Part shown: one piece after another, positions 59,901-64,000 of the stretch
Layout of the letters: every line of letters begins with the position of its first letter
Position numbering within the stretch: the first letter of the stretch is position 1
DNA from: Sorex araneus
Lineage: Eukaryota > Chordata > Mammalia > Eulipotyphla > Soricidae
Assembly: GCF_027595985.1 (NCBI RefSeq)
Contig: NC_073306.1
Location: 83,067,599-83,131,598, forward strand
Reading direction: 5' to 3'
Length of the DNA stretch: 64,000 nucleotides
Program-made: the position numbers and the translations under genes
The notes under the pieces: model-generated
What the model saw: only the letters and a program-made list of their open reading frames with translations
Told to the model about the DNA's origin: nothing
The model's database searches: none

Positions 59901-61757
59901 TCTGTGCTCACCTTCTTTTTATTTCTTCACCCAGTCATCTGCATTAGTCACTGTGGCTATCATCACAAAACTAAGCAGCTAAAACAACTAAAATTCCTTT
60001 TCTCAAAATTCTTGAATCTGGGAGTCTAAAATAACAGATTAGTGAATGAGTGTACATTGAGTATATTTAGTAAGATGTTCCAGTGTGCCCTAATAAGACC
60101 TTTTATGTGTGTACAAGGAGGTAGAAAAATCTCTAGTGTGTCTTCCTCTTCTGATAACACCATACTAACTGATTTGGGAACCACACTTATTACATTATTA
60201 AACTTTAATGATGTTCATAAAGAACTTATCTTCAATAACAGTAACACTGAGAGTAACGTTTTTTCACCATATTTGTCAAGTCTCATCACAGCATCCTAAT
60301 GCCCTTTTCCTGAGGATCACTGAACAAATGTCCAAGTGTTGTTTCTCTTCTGGTACTCATTCTTCAATCAGCAGTATGCTAGTACCACACCCCTAAATGT
60401 ATGGACAAGTTCTCCTTCCCTATACCCCTCTCTTCTAATCCCCAGTATCTGCAGAAGTCTTTTACCTTTTGTCTCCTAAAACTTCTGGTATGTTTGTTCC
60501 CAGTCAACTTTAGTATCTCCCAAATCATTTCTCTTTAAATGGTTATCTTTGTCCCAGCTCATGTCTAATTGTTAACAGTAACAGTGTACAAATGCATGTA
60601 GAGACAGTTAACAAAATTACATTCTTCTCCGAAGACAAGCATAGGTTTGGGAAGGCCAGACCACATCCCTTCTTGACCCATATTTGAGGCCATGTTGCAC
60701 TTAAAGCTTTCAAGGCAAGGAGAAGAGTGATTTGTATGTCCCAAATCCTCCACTCATAACACATCAACATACTTTAAGAGAATAGTGTGCTTCTTCATTT
60801 GACTAGGATTCATATGACCTTAGCCTGGCTGGTCATGGGCATAGCCCACAGAACAGGTGTCCTAGCTTGTTAATTTAGATATAAGGGAAAGGAGTAATAG
60901 GCAGAGCCCCAAGGCCAACCCAAGAGAATGCAAACATGGAGAACAGGGACTGACAAGAAAACTCAAAATGCTATGGGTAGATGTGACAGTGCCTGGAAGA
61001 TAAAAGACTTCTCTCCTCCCAGGGGCTGGAGCGATAGCACAGCGGGTAGGGCGTTTGCCTTGCACGTGGCCAACCCGAGTTCGATTCCCAGCATCCCATA
61101 TGGTCCCCTGAGCACCTCCAGGGATGATTCCTGAGTGCAGAGCCAGGAGTGACCCCTGTGCATCGCCGGGTGTGACCCCAAAAAAGCAAAAAAAAAAAAA
61201 GACTTCTCTCCCAGAGGCAGTTTCTCTGGAAAACAGGATTGAGATCACCTAAGGAGGGAAATCCAGAGGAAGAGGCCAAATATCTAAAGTAGTGATGGGA
61301 AAAGAAAGGATAGTAATATAATAGTAAGGAGAACAGGGCAGAGTAGCTGAGGAAAGCCTAGTTTGCTGCCAGACCATAAGAGGAGAGTTAAGCCTAATCT
61401 GGACGTTTTACTAACCTCTGACTGGGGTGCACAGGAAGTAGCAAGAACTACTGTTGACCATATCCTTTTCTCCTCCAGAGCCCGTGTCCATTCCTGTTTT
61501 CACTCTGCACACTCGTGGGGCCCGAGTTCTTAAGGGGCACATGGTGACGCTGCACTGTCAAGTCCAGAGAGGCTCACACCCAATCTTGTATCAGTTTTTT
61601 CATAATGATGAGCTTATTAAGGATCTAAAAGAGACTTCAAGCAGAATAAAGTCCTACAGCTTCTCTCTGAGAGCAGAGGACTCTGGAAGCTACTACTGCA
61701 CAGTCAACAACGGTCAGGGGGCCCAGCGCAGCAATATTATGCAACTCTCTGTCACGG
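38381..61757 (+). CDS. FCRL5: FCRL5, Fc receptor-like 5 (5' part: signal, D1-D5)
   Basis: FCRL5 is a B-cell and plasma-cell type I receptor; the human protein binds IgG. Visible exons are 38381-38411, 50322-50576, 56231-56488, 57042-57320, 58999-59277 and 61479-61757, all phase 1. D1 ([21 protein letters not shown]) and D2 ([35 protein letters not shown]) are closest to human FCRL5, and FCRL5 follows FCRL4 in transcription order in human. D4, however, is of the class found in human FCRL2, FCRL3 and FCRL4, which human FCRL5 lacks. The 21-nt second signal exon usual in this family was not found. TM and tail exons are outside. FCRL3 is the alternative name, less likely by synteny and D1. Confidence 0.78.
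38412..40024 (+). other. FCRL5 intron 1, left part
   Basis: AT-rich, with no exon found. A stretch at about 39245-39370 (GGTGGTGGGATTGG, TTGAATTAATAAACC, then A-rich) looks like an old LINE 3' end. The rest is unassigned. Confidence 0.4.
40025..40183 (-). mobile_element. Type 1 SINE, antisense
   Basis: TTGAACCACATGGGTTGC, CTCAGGGAACCACATGAAATG, TTGAACCCAGGTCAACC and ACTATCGCTCTGGCCCC. Diverged in the middle. Confidence 0.85.
40218..40345 (-). mobile_element. Partial old SINE, antisense
   Basis: TACTCAGGGATTATTCCTG, TGCTCAGGGTCATTCCTGG and ATGTGCAAGTCAAGC keep type 1 order; both ends are lost. Confidence 0.65.
40727..40964 (+). mobile_element. L1 3' end, sense
   Basis: GGTGGTGGAGAATGGGCACTGG to TTCACGGTGATTCACTAAT plus A-rich tail. 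GACCTATCCT occurs just before (40712) and just after (40965). Confidence 0.92.
40975..41590 (-). mobile_element. ERV1-like LTR fragment (U3-R) ending in poly(A)
   Basis: On the - strand it reads a TATA-like AATATAAGAACTTGC, then a GC-rich leader, GCAATAAATCTCACTATG (poly(A) signal) and TGATTTGC followed by A13. That is the U3-R order of a gammaretrovirus-like LTR, cut at the poly(A) site with no U5. An mRNA-derived copy made by L1 would look like this. The 5' limit is uncertain. Confidence 0.65.
41573..41740 (+). mobile_element. Old SINE-like fragment with CA run
   Basis: GTGGTAGGGCACATGCTGTGC and CCCCAAGAGGACCTGCCC fit a worn type 1 SINE. A C8 and (CA)7 run lies at 41649-41668. Confidence 0.45.
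41805..42218 (-). mobile_element. L1 3' end, antisense
   Basis: TTTTATTAGTGAATCACCG, CAGTCATACAATGATTGAG, CCAGTGCCCATTTCCCACC to AGATGTGGATTAATCCTCC. GACCTATCCTTTTAG follows at 42219-42233. Confidence 0.9.
42310..44140 (-). mobile_element. RTE-type LINE copy 2, 5'-truncated
   Basis: Collinear with copy 1 but not inverted. On the - strand: [32 protein letters not shown], a reverse transcriptase with frames broken, [36 protein letters not shown] (the catalytic box has become FTDD), RAAW-type region, then the short tail. TATACTTACATT (42298-42309) and TATGCTTACATT (44141-44152) may be its target duplication. A 21-bp foreign piece sits at 42361-42381. Confidence 0.88.
44172..44460 (-). mobile_element. 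L1 3' end, antisense
   Basis: TTTTTATTAGAGAATCACTG, CAGTCATACAGTGATCG, CACCAGTGCCCATTCTCC and CCTGCCTCTGCGGCAGGGC. Joins older L1 sequence on its right. Confidence 0.9.
44470..45560 (-). mobile_element. Old L1 3' UTR and ORF2 end, antisense
   Basis: GAGCCTCCAGATTCATC, ATTGGATACCATGAACAG, AGATACCCTCAGGTGGGATT and TTGCAGAAACCTTTTATTTTC correspond in order to the antisense L1 end. Heavily diverged. Confidence 0.6.
45583..45800 (-). mobile_element. Type 2 SINE, antisense
   Basis: GTATCACTGTCATCCCATTGC, GTTCGAGTGGGCACCAGTAA, GTTTTTGGCATATCGAATATG, AGGAATCGAACCCAGGTCGG and ATCACTCCAGCTC. One of the two internal body repeats is lost. Confidence 0.93.
46063..46210 (-). mobile_element. Very old SINE, antisense
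   Basis: GGGGGGGAGGGCGCATACTTAGCAG-like start and GCACAAAGCTTACACTACCG end suggest a worn copy. Weak. Confidence 0.35.
46325..46463 (-). mobile_element. Old type 1 SINE, antisense, shortened
   Basis: GGAGCCACACTCAGTTGTGC, ATGTGCTCAGGAATCATC, GCATGCTGGGAATGC and GCACTATCTCTCCAGACC; the middle of the head is deleted. Confidence 0.7.
46622..47960 (-). mobile_element. L1 3' UTR and ORF2 end, antisense, about 1.3 kb
   Basis: The copy runs from the L1 3' end (TTTTTATTGAATCATGGTG) through the 3' UTR (CCAGTGCACATTTTCCACC) into the ORF2 C-terminus (CTATTGTGAACAGTGTTGCA, ATTGCTGGGTCATATGGAAG) and to GTAGTCCATTTGTTTATG. It is similar to the copy at 19171 but longer. Confidence 0.9.
48438..48602 (-). 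mobile_element. Old type 1 SINE, antisense
   Basis: GTGGCCACACCCAGAAATGC, TGTGCTCAGGAATCACC, ATCAAACCCCAGTTGGC and ACTATCTCTCCAGCC. Confidence 0.8.
48700..48856 (-). mobile_element. Old type 1 SINE, antisense
   Basis: AGGTTACACCTAGCAATGC, TCTGGGACCAAATGGGATC, AAGTGCAAGGCAAGTG and TACTATCTCTCCAGTC; a (GAT)4 run precedes it. Confidence 0.75.
48974..49157 (-). mobile_element. L1 3' end (second 3' type), target duplication
   Basis: GAATCACCATGTGGAAAG to CATCCCACCTGTGTAA, the 3' type shared with retroposons A-C. CATTTGATTCTTTTTT flanks it at 48958-48973 and 49158-49173. Confidence 0.93.
49320..49552 (+). mobile_element. Type 2 SINE, full length
   Basis: GGAGCAGTGGCACAGCGGG, TTCAATTCCTCCATCCC, the duplicated AGAGCC.(G/C)CAAGCTAC-type motif, AATATGCCAAAAACAGTAAC and GGGATGACAGTG. 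Confidence 0.93.
49560..50321 (+). other. FCRL5 intron 1, end
   Basis: Probably unique sequence. It was scanned for the expected 21-nt signal exon; CATTCAG followed by GTAAGC near 50095-50110 gives only about 11 nt, so no candidate is accepted. The acceptor CTCTCCACAG is at 50312-50321. Confidence 0.4.
50322..50576 (+). CDS. FCRL5: FCRL5 exon: Ig domain D1
   Basis: [20 protein letters not shown] opens the domain. Cysteines are in VNLTC and YRC; the NLT is a glycosylation sequon. It ends [13 protein letters not shown]. The opening is nearly that of human FCRL5 (IIFLQPPWTTVFQGE). Donor is GTGAGA. Confidence 0.9.
50975..51110 (+). mobile_element. Old SINE-like copy
   Basis: GGGGAGATAACTCAGGGGAC, AATCCAAGTTCAAGTCTC and GGTCCCCAGCACTGCC fit a worn type 1 head and body. 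Confidence 0.5.
51111..52080 (+). other. FCRL5 intron 2, no recognised feature
   Basis: I see no exon. There may be old LINE sequence (for example 51940-52040), but nothing I can name. Confidence 0.35.
52081..52122 (+). repeat. AT / TATGTACA microsatellite
   Basis: Three ACATATATAT-ATATGTAC units. Abuts the following SINE. Confidence 0.9.
52123..52331 (+). mobile_element. Type 2 SINE between two AT microsatellites
   Basis: GGGCTGGATCAATAGCAC, TTCCTCCGCCCCTCTTGGAG, CGATATGCCAAAAACAGTAAC and TTACTGGTGCCTGCTCAAAC; the end of the tail merges into (AT)n. Confidence 0.93.
52332..52366 (+). repeat. (AT)n microsatellite
   Basis: About 17 AT units at the 3' end of the type 2 SINE. Confidence 0.95.
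52380..52880 (+). mobile_element. Old L1 sequence, sense
   Basis: CAACGAATTCATGAAGGAG and TCAATGAAACAAATAACC recall the L1 ORF1 region, and ATTCTACCCAGATAGATTA resembles its RILYPAKL end. Weak. Confidence 0.4.
52890..53055 (+). mobile_element. Old type 1 SINE
   Basis: GGAGCTGGAGAGATAGTACAG, TTGCACACTGCTGACC, GAGTTCAATCCCC, GCTGTCAAGAGTGATACC and ACTCTGAGCACTAATGG. Confidence 0.75.
53090..54850 (+). mobile_element. Decayed L1 ORF2 start, sense, split by retroposon C
   Basis: By position it matches the ORF2 of the long L1: AATTTCACTCAATGTAAATG (LNVNGLN region), AAAGACTCAGAGTGACAGG, CAAAGATTGGGAAACAATG and ACCTATTCACCTACTGACG. Many frameshifts. Confidence 0.7.
54074..54697 (+). mobile_element. 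Retroposon copy C, 12-bp target duplication
   Basis: AAAAGGCCAACA flanks it exactly at 54062-54073 and 54698-54709. It is 624 bp, collinear with copy A, and extends further 5' (GAAGATGTGATCCCGGGGGC). Shared landmarks: GACGCCAGCTCAAT, GGGAAAGGTATTT, GACCGCCATATTATGA (YY1-like), GGAAGAAATCTCCCTGGAC, a G run, a T run and TTTCCACATGGTGATTCAAT. No convincing ORF. Confidence 0.92.
54862..55045 (+). mobile_element. Old type 1 SINE
   Basis: GGGTGGTAGAGAAATAATATAAG, ACTTGCCTTGTTTGTGATC, CCTAGCACTGCCAGGAGGATC and CCAGAAATAATTCCTGAGC. Confidence 0.65.
55110..55563 (-). mobile_element. L1 3' end, antisense
   Basis: TTTTATTGAATCACCATGAG to CTACTCCATAAATGAGTGC. Nearly the same sequence as the 3' half of the copy at 19171. 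Confidence 0.92.
55838..56087 (-). mobile_element. Type 2 SINE, 12-bp target duplication
   Basis: Full antisense copy, from the RTE-like tail (AACACTGTCATCCCATTG, CTCAAGCGGGCACCAGTAA) to ATAACTCCAGTCC. ATTAATTTTACT flanks it at 55826-55837 and 56088-56099. Confidence 0.95.
56231..56488 (+). CDS. FCRL5: FCRL5 exon: Ig domain D2
   Basis: [21 protein letters not shown] to [15 protein letters not shown] and VELQVQ. Phase 1-1; acceptor TTTCCTACAG, donor GTAAAG. The usual FEGD is FEAD here. Confidence 0.92.
56760..57020 (-). mobile_element. L1 3' end just upstream of the D3 exon
   Basis: Antisense L1 3' UTR (CAGCCATACAATGTTTTAAC, CATTCCTCCACCAGTG) with a CT run at 56935-56975. TGTTGTGATTTTT flanks it at 56747-56759 and 57021-57033; the right copy is part of the D3 polypyrimidine tract. 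Confidence 0.92.
57042..57320 (+). CDS. FCRL5: FCRL5 exon: Ig domain D3
   Basis: [56 protein letters not shown] and SYMSVQ. The strand before SGW is about two residues shorter than in human FCRL5 and FCRL3. Phase 1-1; donor GTGAGT. Confidence 0.92.
57321..58998 (+). other. FCRL5 intron between D3 and D4
   Basis: Mostly unique by eye; a worn SINE may lie at about 58360-58530 (GAACCCTAAATACC-like). The acceptor TTTATTTATTTAG ends it. Confidence 0.4.
58999..59277 (+). CDS. FCRL5: FCRL5 exon: D4-class Ig domain
   Basis: After the split codon it reads [55 protein letters not shown] and SKPVDITVK. The class is that of human FCRL3 D4, FCRL2 D3 and FCRL4 D4 (EGE.LVL.CSV, WH.E, ESDAG.YYC). Open throughout, both cysteines present, good splice sites (TTTATTTAG, GTGCTG), phase 1-1. 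Confidence 0.88.
59278..61020 (+). other. FCRL5 intron between D4 and D5, left part
   Basis: No exon or clear repeat recognised. Open frames such as those near 60042 and 60543 have no splice or motif support. Confidence 0.4.
61021..61200 (+). mobile_element. Young type 1 SINE, target duplication
   Basis: GGGGCTGGAGCGATAGCACAG to GTGTGACCCCAAAAAAGC plus A-tail. AAAAGACTTCTCTCC occurs before (61003) and after (about 61198). Confidence 0.96.
61479..61757 (+). CDS. FCRL5: FCRL5 exon: D5-class Ig domain
   Basis: [60 protein letters not shown] and QLSVT. This is the repeated domain class of FCRL5 (human has six of them) and of FCRL3. Donor GTAAGA. Any further copies and the TM exon are outside the window. 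Confidence 0.9.
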
Positions 61758-62126
61758 GTAAGACCTAGTCCATTGATACTCAACCCTCACCTCTCTCACT
61801 GACCCTTTCGTAAATGTGTCCCTACCTTCAAGCTACCTCTGCTTCTTCCACAAACCAATCCAATGTAGCTGGGAGCACTTGGATAACTGGAATAGACATT
61901 TGCTTCTTCGAGCCTCATTCCTTGCACAGCCCCAATCCGTGATGCCTGGCTAGCAGAGCAAGTAATCCCCAATGCTTGCTGAAGCATTTTCAGTTAGCGT
62001 CAACTAGGGTCATAGGGTGAGGGAGGCAAACAAGACAAGGACTAGAAGCAGTACTGAGTACCATGTGTGAGAAAACAAAGATGAGCCCTTTTTGCTGCTT
62101 CAGCTTACTGTGCCAAAGTTATTTTT

Positions 62127-62264
62127 GTTTATTTGGTTTTTGGACCACACCCCACAGGACTCAGGGATTACTCCTGGCAGAGTTTGAAGGCCCAGATTGG
62201 ATTCAACCTGGGCCAGCCACATAGAAGGCAAGTGTCCTACCGGCTGTACAGTCTCTTTGGCCCT
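62127..62264 (-). mobile_element. Old type 1 SINE, antisense
   Basis: TTTGGACCACACCCCACAGG, GGGATTACTCCTGGCAGAG, AACCTGGGCCAGCCACAT and GTACAGTCTCTTTGGCCC. Confidence 0.8.
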
Positions 62265-63844
62265 GCCCCAAGGAAGCTGTCAATGATATAGGAATTTTAG
62301 GGCCTGAATATGTGGATCAAAAATAGGGAGCCACTTTTCCTGTGTGATGCCTCAACTTTGATTCCAAGCATCTTTCCACATTGTAGAGTGAGATCCAAGA
62401 CATTGCAAATGTGACCCGAGGCACCACAAGAATGTGACCTCTAGTGAAGATAATAACCAATTATGCTACCCCCAGTTATTGTTGCAGCAGCAACAAAGTG
62501 GAGGAAAGAAAATAGTGATAATGTTTAAATTTTTTATTAAGCCTTAATATTGTGCCAGGTGCAATTGGGGGGAGCACCATATTATTTAGACTTATACTGA
62601 GGGCATAATCTAGTTCTGGGCCAAGATGAAAGACTATATCAGATTTTTTTCTAAATATAACTTAGGGAATCATTTATTCACAAGACCCCGAGTTCAATCA
62701 AACCCTTAGTTCGATCCCAGCACCTAGTCAGTGAGGCCCTGATGACCTCTAGTACTTCTGGGCCCAAGTAGCATTATATCATCTGGCTTTGCTGGTCAAG
62801 AATCTGCAAGAATGTCTCCTGGATGCCCTGGGCACTGATTTAGAGGCTCACACTTTGTCCCCAAGAAAAAGTCTGAGGGCAAGCCAGAATCCAATTCCTT
62901 GAACACTGATAATGAAAAGATTCTAAAAGAAGGATCCATGGAACCTTGTAAAGAGATATTAACTGAAATAAATAGAGACAGTTTGCTTCTGTTATCATCT
63001 CTTATCCAGAATTCTAAGGAAGCTAGAAAAAATGACATCATTCTAAAATTCTCTCAGAATTTATACAAAGGCTCATTTATTCACTAATACTACTTATGTG
63101 ATACTGTATACCAGACTGATGAAGGTCATGATGTATCAGGAGACATAAGTCTAGATTAACATGGCCCTGTGCACCCAATTCTAAATCTAATAGCAGATGT
63201 AGATGAACAACCAATAAAATACAGATACAAGGGAAAAGCTTGCACATCTTGGAGTGAGATTCAGGTACTGACATCTGAAGCACAGCTCCAACTAGGCTGG
63301 GAAATAAGAGCAAGTTCCTTAGAAGAGCTAATGTGAAGTCTGGTATACAAGGAGGATGTGTGGAAACATTTTAGGAGAAGGAAAAGGTCGTTTCAGGTAG
63401 AGGCATCAGGTACTAAGCAAGTGCAGTGAGGGAAGGATAAAATTCTCAAGGAACTAGAATGATGTAGGTTCAGATGACTGTAGCATAGAGTTAAATGAGG
63501 ATGAGGAGATGAAGTAAAATAGAGGCATATCTTGACCCTAAGAGGTCTTGGGATTTACTAAAAGAATAATAGTGAGTCCAAAAAGGGTTTTATTTGCTTG
63601 TTTGTTATGATGAACCACTAGATTTTAAGACTTTGTAGGTTTTAAGATGACAGTTTCACACCTTGATGAATGTATATACCACACCAGATACACTTCCAGA
63701 GTCCTACCATTCACCACCATCAACTTAACTCCCTCTGACATTTATTGACTGTTATTTGACTGCCCCATATCCTTTTTAAGAGGTATATATTATTTATTTT
63801 GTGTTTTATTAGTTTGTTTACTTAGTTCATTTAAACTCCACATT
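62265..63844 (+). other. FCRL5 intron after D5, no exon seen
   Basis: No Ig, stalk or TM exon is recognised on the coding strand. GTTCAATCAAACCCTTAGTTC near 62692 hints at a worn SINE head. Otherwise unassigned. Confidence 0.4.
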
Positions 63845-63965
63845 TGGGGCTGGAAACATAGTATAGCAGGTAAGATGTTTGCTCCTTGGCACTGCATACT
63901 TTCAGTAATGCCAGGAATGATCCATGAGTAAACCCTGAGAACAAATAGATATGTCTCCCAGAAAA
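63845..63965 (+). mobile_element. Old, shortened type 1 SINE
   Basis: GGGGCTGGAAACATAGTATAG, TAAGATGTTTGCTCCTTGGC, then AATGCCAGGAATGATCC. The second half of the head is deleted. Confidence 0.7.
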
Positions 63966-64000
63966 CAAGCGAAAATATTATTTAACTCCACATTTAAATT

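Overview
This is a mammalian genomic window: intron-split genes, no operons, and more than half of it made of LINE and SINE copies. The commonest repeat is a tRNA-derived SINE whose head reads like the one I remember from shrews (Soricidae, the SOR-type element). Together with the L1 lineage present, this points to a shrew (Eulipotyphla), probably Sorex. The species call rests on memory of that SINE, not on a search.

Two Fc receptor-like genes run head to tail on the + strand. The 3' part of FCRL4 lies at 445-10365: Ig domains D2 and D3, a transmembrane exon, and five cytoplasmic exons ending in a stop at 10363-10365. Its signal peptide and D1 are upstream of the window. The 5' part of a second gene lies at 38381-61757: a signal-peptide exon and five Ig exons, D1 to D5. 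Its remaining exons are beyond the window. It is FCRL5, from the sequence of D1 and D2 and because FCRL5 follows FCRL4 in transcription order in human. Every coding join checked keeps the reading frame. Both genes encode type I membrane receptors of B-lineage cells, and FCRL4 carries a tyrosine-based inhibitory tail.

Layout: 1-10365 FCRL4 exons in repeat-rich introns. 10366-38380 intergenic, with microsatellites, a 7SK snRNA retrocopy (12692-12929), a long decayed L1 (about 25690-30790), a three-layer nest of retroposons (31141-32682), an RTE-type LINE with an internal inversion (32936-35062), and a solo LTR (36140-36682). 38381-50321 the very long first intron of FCRL5, with an ERV1-like LTR fragment, several L1 3' ends and a second RTE copy (42310-44140). 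50322-64000 the FCRL5 Ig exons.

Most notable: (1) one tRNA-derived SINE head is joined to two different bodies, one ending in poly(A) (an L1-type tail) and one ending in about 60 bp nearly identical to the 3' end of the RTE LINE here, so two LINE systems seem to mobilise the same head; (2) a non-coding retroposon family with an L1-like 3' end, in three copies, one inserted in the tail of another; (3) FCRL4 has no recognisable D4 exon, while the neighbouring FCRL5 carries a D4-class domain that human FCRL5 lacks; (4) an L1 fragment sits about 20 bp upstream of the FCRL5 D3 exon and its target duplication copies the polypyrimidine tract.
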